Assembly (NCBI GenBank): GCA_002480735.1
Contig: DLCS01000086.1
Coordinates: forward strand, 1,452 to 10,722
DNA: 9,271 bases
Reading direction: 5' to 3'
Source: Bacillaceae bacterium UBA7792
Lineage (GTDB): Bacteria > Bacillota > Bacilli > Bacillales > Cytobacillaceae
Positions within the stretch are counted from its first letter, which is position 1. Each line of letters starts with the position of its first letter. The notes beneath the pieces are model-generated. The model saw only the letters and a list, made by a program, of their open reading frames with translations. It was not told where the DNA came from and searched no databases. Positions 1 to 9,045 of the stretch are shown in pieces. Position numbers and translations under genes: made by a program.

Positions 1-241
<241 letters not shown>

Positions 242-243
242 AA

Positions 244-288
244 TTTTAGGGCAGCTAGTGAAAAGCTAGCTAGCCCTATTTACTTTTT
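244..288 (+). terminator. Rho-independent terminator after guaB
   Basis: A hairpin starts a few bases after the guaB stop. AGGGC (248-252) and AGCTAG (253-258) pair with CTAGCT (266-271) and GCCCT (273-277). A272 is bulged and the loop is TGAAAAG. A T-rich run (ATTTACTTTTT) follows. The run is interrupted, so it may not be fully efficient. Confidence 0.8.
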
Positions 289-323
289 GAGGTACTAATA
301 ATAGGAAAATCCTCTGTCTATGC

Positions 324-352
324 TTGACTATCGAACTGTGATAAAATAACAA
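324..352 (+). promoter_or_regulatory. Candidate sigma-A promoter for dacA
   Basis: TTGACT (324-329) is a good -35 box. Seventeen bases later stands TAACAA (347-352), a poor -10. An alternative is an extended -10, TGATAAAAT (339-347), but its spacing to TTGACT is only 12. Either way a promoter in this 80-base gap is likely; which hexamers are used is uncertain. Confidence 0.45.
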
Positions 353-382
353 GGGTGTAAATTAACAGTTGGAGGGCTAACC

Positions 383-1753
383 GTGAAAAGAGGCTTCATA
401 CAAAAAGGTTTCGTTTGTTTCTTGATATTTGTACTTATGATCGGGCTTATTCAAAAACCCGCAGCAGCAGCTGCACCAATAGATATTAATGCAAATGCAG
501 TGATTCTAGTGGATGCAGACACTGGTAAGATTCTATATGAGCAGAATTCAGAAACCGTTCTAGGAATTGCCAGCATGACAAAGATGATGACAGAATATCT
601 TTTACTAGAGGCTGTCAAAGAGGGCAAGGTAAAGTGGGATCAGGAATTTACAATTTCACCTGAACTTTCCAAAATGTCACATGATAATAAATTAAGTAAT
701 GTTCCTTTGCGAGTCGGCGCTAGCTATAAGGTAGAAGATTTATACGCTGCTATGGCAATAGAATCCGCAAATGCCGCAACGCTAGCAATTGCAGAAGTTG
801 TTGCTGGAACGGAAGCTAACTTCGTCAAGATGATGAACGAAAAAGCAGCACAACTAGGACTAAAGGATTTCAAATTTGTGAATTCGACTGGACTTAATAA
901 CCGTGATGTAGCAAAGCACTTTCCTGAGATCGTAGGGGGTGCCGATGAAGAAAACGTTATGTCTGCTAGAGCGGTTGCCAAGCTGGCTTACCAGATGTTA
1001 AAAGATTTCCCTGAGGTATTAAATACTTCAAGTATTCCTGAAAAAACCTTTGCCAAAGATACAGAAGATAAATTTGTTATGGATAACTGGAACTGGATGC
1101 TGGAAGGATATCGAAACATAGCAGACAGATATCCAAACTATCAACAATTTACTTATGAGGGGCTAGATGGCCTGAAGACGGGTTCCACTAACTTTGCGGG
1201 CTATTGTTTTACAGGAACGGCTGAGCGAGATGGACAAAGATTTATTACGGTTGTCATGGGTACCAAATCAAATGCAGAGCGCTTTGTTGAAACGAAAAAG
1301 CTAATGGACTTTGCTTTCAATAGCTTCAAGAAGGAAGAGCTTATCCCGAAACATTATCAGGTTAAGGGGTCAAAAACGCTCCCAGTTGCAAAAGGAAAAG
1401 AAGATAGTGTCAAGATTTATACAAAGGATGCGATTCAAAGTGTTGTAGGCACGGATGAAAAGGATCAATATGAATTCGTCCTTGAAATTGATAAGAAGAA
1501 ATTAAACGAGGATGGTGCCTTAACCGCTCCGATTAAAAAGGGAGACAAGGTTGGGACCTTGACTATTAAGCCAAAAGAAGGCGAAGAGGCGAACTATTTA
1601 AGCGAAGAAGGTCAAAAGAGTACAGCCGTAGATGTCATCGCTGCAAATGATGTTGAAAAAGCCAACTGGTTCATCTTGATGATGCGTGGAATTGGCGGTT
1701 TCTTCGGAGATATTTGGGGGAGTGTATCCTCAGCAGTAAAAGGCTGGTTCTAA
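383..1753 (+). CDS. dacA: D-alanyl-D-alanine carboxypeptidase (penicillin-binding protein 5 type)
   Basis: 456 residues. This low-molecular-weight penicillin-binding protein removes the terminal D-Ala from peptidoglycan pentapeptides at the outer face of the membrane. Residues 1 to about 30 form a signal peptide: positive MKRGFIQK, a hydrophobic core, then a run of alanines at the likely cleavage site. The three active-site motifs of the peptidase S11 family are present: SMTK (Ser64 nucleophile, Lys67), SAN (128-130) and KTG (265-267). After them comes the usual beta-rich C-terminal domain. The last roughly 27 residues (WFILMMRGIGGFFGDIWG and on) look like the amphipathic helix that anchors PBP5 to the membrane. 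The start is GTG at 383, with a GGAGGG ribosome site 6 bases upstream. It is flanked by terminators on both sides, so it is probably monocistronic. Length is close to that of B. subtilis DacA (about 443). Confidence 0.96.
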   Translation: MKRGFIQKGFVCFLIFVLMIGLIQKPAAAAAPIDINANAVILVDADTGKILYEQNSETVLGIASMTKMMTEYLLLEAVKEGKVKWDQEFTISPELSKMSHDNKLSNVPLRVGASYKVEDLYAAMAIESANAATLAIAEVVAGTEANFVKMMNEKAAQLGLKDFKFVNSTGLNNRDVAKHFPEIVGGADEENVMSARAVAKLAYQMLKDFPEVLNTSSIPEKTFAKDTEDKFVMDNWNWMLEGYRNIADRYPNYQQFTYEGLDGLKTGSTNFAGYCFTGTAERDGQRFITVVMGTKSNAERFVETKKLMDFAFNSFKKEELIPKHYQVKGSKTLPVAKGKEDSVKIYTKDAIQSVVGTDEKDQYEFVLEIDKKKLNEDGALTAPIKKGDKVGTLTIKPKEGEEANYLSEEGQKSTAVDVIAANDVEKANWFILMMRGIGGFFGDIWGSVSSAVKGWF

Positions 1754-1780
1754 GGTTAATATAATTTGAATATTTCAGAT

Positions 1781-1817
1781 AAAAGGGGCTTCCTGTATTG
1801 ACAGAAGCCCTTTTTTG
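1781..1817 (+). terminator. Rho-independent terminator after dacA
   Basis: GGGCTTC (1786-1792) pairs with GAAGCCC (1804-1810). TGT/ACA extends the stem past a bulged C, the loop is ATTG, and six Ts follow. The stem is preceded by four As, so weak function in the reverse direction is possible. It lies 27 bases past the dacA stop. Confidence 0.88.
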
Positions 1818-1843
1818 TTGTTTAGTTTCATTAAGGAAAATAG

Positions 1844-1872
1844 TTTATTCCGATAGTTTTAGTACTTATTAT
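1844..1872 (+). promoter_or_regulatory. Weak candidate promoter for pdxST
   Basis: TATTAT (1867-1872) is a fair -10. The hexamer 17 bases upstream, TTTATT (1844-1849), is a poor -35. A promoter must lie between the dacA terminator and pdxS, because the terminator should isolate pdxS, but no strong hexamer pair is visible. No regulator binding site was recognised. Confidence 0.3.
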
Positions 1873-1896
1873 TTTTTAGAAAAAGGGGATAGAACA

Positions 1897-2778
1897 ATGA
1901 TAACAGGAACAGACCGAGTGAAACGTGGAATGGCTGAGATGCAAAAGGGCGGCGTTATCATGGATGTTGTAAATGCTGAGCAGGCTAAAATTGCTGAAGA
2001 AGCAGGGGCTGTTGCAGTTATGGCTTTGGAAAGAGTCCCATCTGATATACGCGCTGCTGGCGGTGTTGCACGGATGGCGGATCCACGAATTGTCGAAGAG
2101 GTAATGAATGCTGTGACCATACCTGTTATGGCGAAGGCTAGGATTGGTCATATTGTTGAAGCTCGAGTCCTTGAAGCCATGGGTGTTGATTACATAGATG
2201 AGAGTGAAGTTTTGACACCAGCGGACGAAGAGTACCATTTAAATAAACGTGATTATACGGTGCCATTCGTTTGTGGCTGTCGTGATTTAGGTGAAGCGGC
2301 CCGCCGCATTGGCGAGGGGGCTTCCATGCTTCGTACAAAAGGAGAACCAGGAACGGGAAATATCGTCGAAGCAGTTCGCCATATGCGCAAAGTAAATGCA
2401 CAGGTTCGCAAATTAGTTCACATGAGTGAAGATGAAATTATGACGGAAGCAAAGCTTCTGGGAGCACCATATGAGATTCTATTAGAAATTAAGCGATTAG
2501 GCCGTTTGCCAGTCGTGAACTTTGCCGCTGGTGGGGTCGCAACGCCAGCAGATGCGGCTTTAATGATGGAGCTAGGAGCTGATGGGGTATTTGTCGGTTC
2601 GGGAATTTTTAAATCAGATAACCCAGCGAAGTTTGCTCGGGCAATTGTAGAAGCGACCACTCACTACCAAGACTATAAATTGATTGCAGAGCTTTCAAAG
2701 GAATTAGGAACACCAATGAAGGGAATCGAAATTTCTACTTTGGCACCAGAAGCACGGATGCAGGAACGTGGATGGTAA
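1897..2778 (+). CDS. pdxS: PLP synthase synthase subunit PdxS (Pdx1)
   Basis: 293 residues. PdxS is the (beta/alpha)8-barrel subunit of the DXP-independent PLP synthase. It builds pyridoxal 5'-phosphate from ribose 5-phosphate, glyceraldehyde 3-phosphate and ammonia delivered by PdxT. Hallmarks are [18 protein letters not shown] near the N-terminus (Asp23), Lys80 in VMAKARIGH (the residue that forms the sugar-phosphate imine), Lys148 in [11 protein letters not shown] (the second catalytic lysine), the phosphate-binding [14 protein letters not shown] and FVGSGIF loops, and the C-terminal RMQERGW. An in-frame TTG at 1798 would add 33 residues, but that stretch lies in the terminator and promoter region. 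The ATG at 1897 has an AAAGGGG ribosome site at proper spacing and gives the family N-terminus and length (about 294 in B. subtilis). It is followed by pdxT after 4 bases. Confidence 0.97.
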   Translation: MITGTDRVKRGMAEMQKGGVIMDVVNAEQAKIAEEAGAVAVMALERVPSDIRAAGGVARMADPRIVEEVMNAVTIPVMAKARIGHIVEARVLEAMGVDYIDESEVLTPADEEYHLNKRDYTVPFVCGCRDLGEAARRIGEGASMLRTKGEPGTGNIVEAVRHMRKVNAQVRKLVHMSEDEIMTEAKLLGAPYEILLEIKRLGRLPVVNFAAGGVATPADAALMMELGADGVFVGSGIFKSDNPAKFARAIVEATTHYQDYKLIAELSKELGTPMKGIEISTLAPEARMQERGW

Positions 2779-2782
2779 GCAA

Positions 2783-3367
2783 ATGATAAAAGTAGGAGTA
2801 TTGGCTCTTCAAGGAGCGTTTCGAGAGCATTTACAAGCAATTGAAGCATGTGGTGCAGCGGGGGTTGCCATAAAGAAAAAAGAACAGCTAGAAGAAGTTG
2901 ATGGCCTGATTATCCCAGGTGGGGAAAGTACAGCCATTCGCAGGCTAATTGATCAATATGATTTTATGGATGAGTTGAAAAGATTCGCAAGCTCGGGAAA
3001 GCCTATGTTTGGAACATGTGCAGGGCTCATCATGCTGGCTAAGAATCTTGTGGGCTATGACAAATCCCATATTGGAGTCATGGATGTAACGGTTGAGAGA
3101 AATTCCTTTGGACGGCAACGGGAGAGCTTTGAGGCCAGTCTAGATATAGCTGGAATTGCCGATGATTTTGAGGCAGTCTTTATTCGAGCTCCCCATATTG
3201 TTGAGGCAGGTGAAAATGTCGAGATTCTCTCAAAGCATAATGGCCGTATTGTGATGGCACGTGAAGGAAACCTATTAGGATGTTCCTTTCATCCAGAGCT
3301 CACAGATGATTATCGAATTACCGACTTTTTTATTCAAATGATAAAAGAAGCGAAAAACCTTGCATAA
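2783..3367 (+). CDS. pdxT: PLP synthase glutaminase subunit PdxT (Pdx2)
   Basis: 194 residues. PdxT is the class I glutamine amidotransferase partner of PdxS. It hydrolyses glutamine and channels ammonia to the PdxS barrel; in the complex, twelve PdxS subunits carry up to twelve PdxT. The catalytic triad is visible: Cys79 in FGTCAGL, and His170 and Glu172 in CSFHPELT. The PGGEST oxyanion-loop motif is at 45-50 and VERNSFGRQ at about 104-112. The ATG at 2783 gives the family N-terminus [15 protein letters not shown] at 2768 would add five residues and overlap pdxS, which is less likely. The ribosome site before 2783 is weak, and the gene begins 4 bases after the pdxS stop, so translation is probably coupled to pdxS. 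Length is typical (about 196 in B. subtilis). No clear terminator follows before the serS promoter. Confidence 0.97.
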   Translation: MIKVGVLALQGAFREHLQAIEACGAAGVAIKKKEQLEEVDGLIIPGGESTAIRRLIDQYDFMDELKRFASSGKPMFGTCAGLIMLAKNLVGYDKSHIGVMDVTVERNSFGRQRESFEASLDIAGIADDFEAVFIRAPHIVEAGENVEILSKHNGRIVMAREGNLLGCSFHPELTDDYRITDFFIQMIKEAKNLA

Positions 3368-3372
3368 AAGGG

Positions 3373-3401
3373 TTGCAATCGGAAGATAATTATAGTAAAT
3401 T
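3373..3401 (+). promoter_or_regulatory. Candidate sigma-A promoter for serS
   Basis: TTGCAA (3373-3378) and TAAATT (3396-3401) are separated by exactly 17 bases. The predicted start, near 3408, falls just before the T-box leader. The -35 begins only 5 bases after the pdxT stop. Confidence 0.6.
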
Positions 3402-3409
3402 AAATTACA

Positions 3410-4965
<1,556 letters not shown>

Positions 4966-4974
4966 TTTGATGAA

Positions 4975-5005
4975 GGAGCGAGATGATTTTCAATCTCGCC
5001 CCTTA
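4975..5005 (+). terminator. Possible weak terminator after serS
   Basis: GCGAGAT (4978-4984) pairs with ATCTCGC (4993-4999) around an 8-base loop. GG/CC can extend the stem past a bulged A. What follows is CCCTTATATTATCC, not a clean T run, so termination may be partial. Confidence 0.5.
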
Positions 5006-5048
5006 TATTATCCTAATAATGGGACATTATATATCTTGTAGCTTTTTA

Positions 5049-5077
5049 TTGACACGTTGTTATAGAAATGATATATT
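5049..5077 (+). promoter_or_regulatory. Strong sigma-A promoter for tRNA-Ser
   Basis: A perfect -35 TTGACA (5049-5054), a 17-base spacer and TATATT (5072-5077, five of six). Transcription should start near 5084, about 9 bases before the mature tRNA 5' end. This is the best promoter in the window, as expected for a stable RNA gene. Confidence 0.88.
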
Positions 5078-5092
5078 ATCACTTGTCGATAT

Positions 5093-5185
5093 GGAGGAAT
5101 ACCCAAGTCTGGCTGAAGGGATCGGTCTTGAAAACCGACAGGCGGGTTAAACCGCGCGGGGGTTCGAATCCCTCTTCCTCCGCCA
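5093..5185 (+). tRNA. trnS-Ser: tRNA-Ser, anticodon TGA
   Basis: A 93-nt class II tRNA that decodes serine codons, UCA best. The acceptor GGAGGAA (5093-5099) pairs with TTCCTCC (5175-5181). The discriminator is G5182, and the CCA (5183-5185) is encoded. The anticodon stem TCGGT/ACCGA (5122-5126/5134-5138) encloses the loop CTTGAAA, giving anticodon TGA at 5129-5131. The long variable arm (AGGCGGGTTAAACCGCGC region) and the GGTTCGAATCC T-arm are clear. The identity fits its position next to serS. Confidence 0.98.
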
Positions 5186-5230
5186 TATTAAGATGGTAAG
5201 ACACAAAATGCGCATAATATTGGAGATTTA

Positions 5231-5262
5231 AAAATCCGCTACTCACCGTAGCGGATTTTTTA
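5231..5262. terminator. Bidirectional terminator between tRNA-Ser and dck
   Basis: AAAATCCGCTAC (5231-5242) and GTAGCGGATTTT (5248-5259) form a perfect 12-bp stem with the loop TCACC. A and T runs on the two sides allow it to stop both the plus-strand tRNA transcript and the minus-strand dck transcript. The dck stop codon lies inside the loop (5243-5245), so one arm is also dck coding sequence. Confidence 0.92.
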
Positions 5263-5902
5263 TTGTATTTGAAATGGCTTGAACGATGGATTTTATAGAA
5301 GATGGATCCTCCTGAATATCGTAATCCCTTATATTTAGACGAAGAACGGGACAGGCGTTGAATTCGTTGATCCACTTTTCATAGCGCATATGCATTTCCT
5401 GCCAGTATTCATTGGGTGTCTCTTGCTCCATCTCTCGTCCCCTTTCTTTAATTCGATAAAGAATATCTTCCAGGGATCCTTCCAGATAAATTAAAAGATC
5501 AGGGTGGGGGAAATAAGGAGTCATCACCATCGCATCAAAAAGGCTCGTATACGTATGATAATCAACCTCAGACATTGTCCCCTTATCATAATGCATTTTG
5601 GCAAATATCCCTGTGTCCTCGTAGATGGAACGATCCTGAATAAACCCACCGCCTAACTCGAACATTTTCTTTTGTTCCTTGAAGCGCTCAGCAAGAAAAT
5701 AGATTTGTAGATGGAAGCTCCAGCGCTCAAAATCCTTATAAAATTTATCTAAATAAGGGTTATCATTGACCCTTTCTAATGAAGTTTTGAATTGCAAAGC
5801 TTCCGCAAGAGCGGTTGTCATGGTAGATTTTCCAACCCCAACTGTCCCAGCAACCGTTATGACGGCATTGTTTGGAATCCCGTATTTTTCTCGTAGATTC
5901 AT
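5243..5902 (-). CDS. dck: Deoxyadenosine/deoxycytidine kinase
   Basis: 219 residues of the deoxynucleoside kinase family. It phosphorylates deoxyadenosine and deoxycytidine to the monophosphates in nucleotide salvage. The P-loop is GTVGVGKST (19-27). The DRS motif (90-92, in FIQDRSIYED) is the family signature whose Arg contacts the substrate and Mg-ATP. The arginine-rich lid is RIKERGRE (150-157). The substrate-pocket stretch ENPYLDKFY is seen as DNPYLDKFY (47-55). The start ATG at 5902 overlaps the dgk stop as ATGA, and AAGGAG (complement of 5911-5916) stands 8 bases upstream inside dgk, so it is the second gene of a coupled dgk-dck pair. It differs from its neighbour dgk by keeping DRS, and assignment to the dAdo/dCyd enzyme rests on that and on synteny with B. 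subtilis. Its C-terminal codons form one arm of the terminator. Confidence 0.93.
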   Translation of the reverse strand: MNLREKYGIPNNAVITVAGTVGVGKSTMTTALAEALQFKTSLERVNDNPYLDKFYKDFERWSFHLQIYFLAERFKEQKKMFELGGGFIQDRSIYEDTGIFAKMHYDKGTMSEVDYHTYTSLFDAMVMTPYFPHPDLLIYLEGSLEDILYRIKERGREMEQETPNEYWQEMHMRYEKWINEFNACPVLRLNIRDYDIQEDPSSIKSIVQAISNTIKNPLR

Positions 5903-6540
5903 GATGATTGCTCCTTAAATGAAAGTAATGAGTCCAATTGCTTGAGAATATGATCTAAATCCTGTTTGCTACGGACGAAATCCATTTCATCACCGTTCAA
6001 ACGAAGGATCGGAATGCTTGGATTTTGCTTTTCAAATTCAAGCATGGCCTGTTCATAGTCAAGGGATAGTTGCATCAGGTAATCAGGACTTATGTTCTTC
6101 TCTTGTGGTCTTCCTCTATGATTAATTCTAGATATCAGTGTTTCTAAATTGGCTTGTAGGTAGATCATGATATTAGGCGTTGGCATATCGGCAGTTAAAA
6201 TATGATAAATATCGATGTACTTACGATAATCTTCTTTTTGTAGGGTACGTTCAGCAAATATGATATTTTTGTAAATATGATAGTCGGCTACAACGGGAAT
6301 TTTCTTCTCTAGACAGTGTTTCTTAATATCGCCTAGCTGCTTGTATCGATTACAAAGGAAGAACATCTCTGTTTGGAAGCTCCACTCGTCCAAATTCTCA
6401 TAAAATCTTTCCAGGAATGGATTCTCATCAACAATTTCGAGTAGCAGTGAATATTGATAATGTTCTGAAATGGCTTTTGCGAGAGAGGTTTTGCCGACAC
6501 CAATCGGTCCCTCTACAGTTATAAATGGTACTTCTTTCAT
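5899..6540 (-). CDS. dgk: Deoxyguanosine kinase
   Basis: 213 residues, a paralogue of the downstream kinase. It phosphorylates deoxyguanosine (and deoxyinosine in B. subtilis) to the monophosphate in salvage. The P-loop is GPIGVGKTS (11-19). The EIVDENPFLERFY stretch (35-47) lines the nucleoside pocket. The lid is RINHRGRPQEK (137-147). Where most of the family has DRS, this protein has DYH (86-88, in VVADYHIYKNIIFAERTL), the same segment I recall from B. subtilis Dgk, and this is the main reason for choosing Dgk over Dck. The start at 6540 has a GAAGGAA ribosome site about 8 bases upstream. It is first in the dgk-dck operon and has its own promoter candidate at 6585-6613. Length is slightly above the B. 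subtilis enzyme (about 207). Confidence 0.92.
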   Translation of the reverse strand: MKEVPFITVEGPIGVGKTSLAKAISEHYQYSLLLEIVDENPFLERFYENLDEWSFQTEMFFLCNRYKQLGDIKKHCLEKKIPVVADYHIYKNIIFAERTLQKEDYRKYIDIYHILTADMPTPNIMIYLQANLETLISRINHRGRPQEKNISPDYLMQLSLDYEQAMLEFEKQNPSIPILRLNGDEMDFVRSKQDLDHILKQLDSLLSFKEQSS

Positions 6541-6584
6541 TCTCTCGGTTCCTTCTTTCCCCTCAGCTTTTTTTCACTTCCATC

Positions 6585-6613
6585 ATCTTATCACTTATTT
6601 CAATAACTGTTGA
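6585..6613 (-). promoter_or_regulatory. Candidate sigma-A promoter for dgk-dck
   Basis: Read on the minus strand, TCAACA (complement of 6608-6613) lies 17 bases before TAAGAT (complement of 6585-6590). TGA just before the -10 makes it an extended -10 promoter. The leader to the dgk start would be about 38 bases. Each hexamer matches consensus at four of six positions. Confidence 0.45.
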
Positions 6614-6644
6614 GAGAAATATGTTAGCAAAAAACGGTATTTAC

Positions 6645-6680
6645 AAGAAAAAATAAAAAAACAAGCAGCTAGCTGCTTGT
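6645..6680 (-). terminator. Rho-independent terminator after yaaH
   Basis: ACAAGCAGCTAGCTGCTTGT (6661-6680) is a perfect 20-base palindrome that folds into an 8-bp stem with the loop CTAG. On the minus strand it is followed by a T-rich tract, TTTTTTATTTTTT. The plus-strand side has no T run, so it acts only on the minus-strand yaaH transcript. It lies 12 bases past the yaaH stop. Confidence 0.92.
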
Positions 6681-6692
6681 AGCGATTTTCCC

Positions 6693-7976
6693 TTATCGTT
6701 TTACTACATCAAAATTCTCCGCTATTAATAACCAGTTTTGCGGGAAGGCTAAGCCAAGCTTCCAATAGCTCATGCCCCTTAGATTTAATTCCTTGACCAA
6801 GTTGAATTTGGCTTGAATGGAACGGGCATCCTCGAACCAAACCTCATGTCGTTTGCCCGTACTATCCACATAGTTGAAAAAGGGTGCCTGTGCTCTCATA
6901 TCATATTGAATTGGTACATTGTTGTTAGCTGCAATTTGAATCGCTTGCTGAGGACTTACGGCTCTAGCGACTGTTCCTTGCACAAATGGAAGAGTCCAAT
7001 CATATCCGTACAGGTTCTGTCCCATCATGATTTTTGAAGCGGGCATCTCAGTCAATGCATATTCAATGACTTTACGGACAGGTCCAATTGGAGAAACGGC
7101 CATTGCTGGTCCTCCGCTATAGCCCCATTCATAGGTCATGATGACAACAAAATCTACAATTTCTCCATGTGCGCGGTAATCATGTGCTTCATACCATAAT
7201 CCTTGCTGTTCCCGACTTGTTTTTGGTGCTAATGCGGTTGATAAGAGCCAACCTTGGGCAGAAAAGCGGGCTTTAGCCTTCCGTAAAAAGTTATTATAAG
7301 CCTCTCTATCAGCTGGTCTCAGAAATTCAAAGTCAAAATGGATATCCCGGAATCCAAGTCTCTTGGCTGTTGCTACAATATTATTTAAAAACCTGTTTTG
7401 GATGGTCATATCATTTAATAAAATTCGTCCAAGTTCATCACTAAATTGATCATTTTCCTGATTTGTGATGACCATCATCAAAATGACATTGTTTGCTTTT
7501 GCAATTGCAGGAAAATCATTTAATAAAGGTTCCTTTAGGCTACCATCTCTTTGGGCTTGAAAGCTAAATGGGGCTAGATAGGTTAAATGAGGAGCTGCTT
7601 CCCTGGCACCTTCAACAAGGGTAGGAGCTACGGTTGTTCCTCTTGGTTCGACATAGCCATTAAATTCCGCCCTTTTTTTTGGCCTTGGTGGGATATATAG
7701 TCTTGTTCCTACTGAAAGGATCTGATTGGTGGGAATTCTATTTACTGAGGCAAGCTGCTGGTAGGGAATATTGAATTTATGTCCAATTGAAAATAAGGTA
7801 TCCCCTGGCTGAACCCAATAAAAGCTTCCTACAATCGGAATGACTAATGCCTGCCCGACCACTAGTCGATTAGGATTGGGAAGTTCATTCGCTTCCACGA
7901 TATCATTTACAGTTGTCCCATAGGCTTGAGCGATGCCAAATAGGTTCTGGTTTTGCTGAACAACATGAATCTGCAT
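6693..7976 (-). CDS. yaaH: Spore cortex-lytic N-acetylglucosaminidase, LysM-LysM-GH18 (YaaH/SleL)
   Basis: 427 residues. This spore protein cleaves cortex peptidoglycan fragments (cortical fragment-lytic enzyme, SleL in Bacillus anthracis and B. cereus) during germination. Two LysM domains come first, at about 1-48 (HVVQQNQNLFGIAQAYGTTV start) and about 52-97 (YWVQPGDTLFSIGHKF start), and bind glycan. Residues about 105-427 are a GH18 barrel with the catalytic strand DIHFDFEFL (211-219). Glu217 is the expected acid and Asp215 its partner; the first Asp of the usual DxxDxDxE is not kept. There is no signal peptide, as expected for a protein made in the mother cell and placed in the coat or cortex boundary. 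The ribosome site AAGGAGG (complement of 7984-7990) is 7 bases from the start. A sigma-E-like promoter lies upstream. It is a single-gene unit with its own terminator. Confidence 0.94.
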   Translation of the reverse strand: MQIHVVQQNQNLFGIAQAYGTTVNDIVEANELPNPNRLVVGQALVIPIVGSFYWVQPGDTLFSIGHKFNIPYQQLASVNRIPTNQILSVGTRLYIPPRPKKRAEFNGYVEPRGTTVAPTLVEGAREAAPHLTYLAPFSFQAQRDGSLKEPLLNDFPAIAKANNVILMMVITNQENDQFSDELGRILLNDMTIQNRFLNNIVATAKRLGFRDIHFDFEFLRPADREAYNNFLRKAKARFSAQGWLLSTALAPKTSREQQGLWYEAHDYRAHGEIVDFVVIMTYEWGYSGGPAMAVSPIGPVRKVIEYALTEMPASKIMMGQNLYGYDWTLPFVQGTVARAVSPQQAIQIAANNNVPIQYDMRAQAPFFNYVDSTGKRHEVWFEDARSIQAKFNLVKELNLRGMSYWKLGLAFPQNWLLIAENFDVVKR

Positions 7977-8012
7977 ACCTTTTCCTCCTTGCCCAAAATA
8001 TGCGCTACACCC

Positions 8013-8041
8013 ATCCTATGCAAAAACAGGTTAGAAAATGA
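8013..8041 (-). promoter_or_regulatory. Candidate sigma-E (sporulation, mother cell) promoter for yaaH
   Basis: On the minus strand TCATTTT (complement of 8035-8041) matches the sigma-E -35 pattern (T/G)(A/C)ATATT at six of seven positions. After a 14-base spacer, CATAGGAT (complement of 8013-8020) resembles CATACAnT. The leader to the yaaH start is about 30 bases. Known B. subtilis yaaH is sigma-E dependent, which fits; the two mismatches in the -10 leave doubt. Confidence 0.5.
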
Positions 8042-8107
8042 CAGCTTCCAAAAGGTTATTTCCGAAGCAATAGCGTTTTACTCATGGATCATTATTGGCT
8101 AAACTGA

Positions 8108-8638
<531 letters not shown>

Positions 8639-8655
8639 TTTACAAACAGGAAAGA

Positions 8656-8684
8656 TTGATTTTTTCACAGATTCTTAGTATACT
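8656..8684 (+). promoter_or_regulatory. Sigma-A promoter for the SRP RNA
   Basis: TTGATT (8656-8661), a 17-base spacer, then TATACT (8679-8684, five of six). The start would be near 8690, matching the 5' end of the SRP RNA. The -35 sits only 18 bases past the tadA stop, with no terminator between. Confidence 0.8.
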
Positions 8685-8687
8685 TAA

Positions 8688-8961
8688 TCTTGCCGTGCTA
8701 GGTGGGGAGGTAGCGGTGCCCTGTAACTTGCAATCCGCTCTAGCAAGACTGAACTCCTTTCCTAGGCTGATGTCCTGTAGGGTCTGCCTTAGGTAAGTGG
8801 TGTTGACGCTCGGGTCCTGCGCAATGGGAATCCATGAACCATGTCAGGTCCGGAAGGAAGCAGCATTAAGTGGACACTCCCATGTGCCGCAGGGTTGCCT
8901 GAGCCGAGCTAACTGCCTAAGTAACGCTTATGGGCGTCAGTCGAAGAAAGGTGCACGGTAT
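8688..8961 (+). ncRNA. scr: Signal recognition particle RNA, large Gram-positive type (scRNA)
   Basis: About 270 nt, the RNA core of the signal recognition particle, which binds Ffh and brings ribosomes making membrane and secreted proteins to the membrane. The ends pair: TGCCGTGC at the 5' side with GCACGGTA at the 3' side. The Ffh-binding helix 8 is unmistakable at 8843-8864: GTCAGGTCCGGAAGGAAGCA, with the GGAA tetraloop at 8852-8855 and the asymmetric-loop side AGCAGC. The flanking 3' strand contains TGTGCCGCAGGGTTGCCTGAG. The GGGAGGTAGCGGTGCCCTGTA segment near the 5' end belongs to the Alu-like domain, which in Bacillus also binds the HU-like protein HBsu. Sequence and length closely resemble B. 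subtilis scRNA (271 nt). Exact mature ends depend on RNase III-type processing and are estimated. Confidence 0.97.
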
Positions 8962-8974
8962 ACATATGATGGTT

Positions 8975-9007
8975 AAACTCACCCTGTATTAATAGGGTGA
9001 GTTTTTT
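8975..9007 (+). terminator. Rho-independent terminator after the SRP RNA
   Basis: AAACTCACCCT (8975-8985) pairs with AGGGTGAGTTT (8994-9004) as an 11-bp perfect stem with the loop GTATTAAT, continuing into six Ts. The As on the 5' side could also allow stopping of minus-strand transcripts. Confidence 0.93.
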
Positions 9008-9045
9008 GTATAAAGATAAGAAAGTGTAAATTTCGACTTTGAGAA

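Noticed and set aside
1798..1896. 33-codon N-terminal extension of pdxS from a TTG
   Set aside because: It covers the dacA terminator and the likely promoter, has no ribosome site, and is absent from the family. The ATG at 1897 has a good site.
2138..2401. Antisense ORFs within pdxS, dacA and serS (for example this one)
   Set aside because: They are shadows in other frames of strongly conserved genes, without ribosome sites or recognisable protein features.
5079..5375. Minus-strand ORF of 98 codons across the tRNA-Ser gene, with EEEGFEPPRGLTRLSVFKTD
   Set aside because: It is the antisense reading of tRNA-Ser joined to the shadow of dck. This peptide is a familiar annotation artefact of tRNA-Ser genes.
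6661..6680. 20-base perfect palindrome as an operator or recombination site
   Set aside because: It sits just past the yaaH stop and is followed on the minus strand by a long T tract, so a terminator explains it fully.
6813..7037. Plus-strand 74-codon ORF inside yaaH
   Set aside because: It lies entirely antisense to the conserved GH18 domain and has no supporting features.
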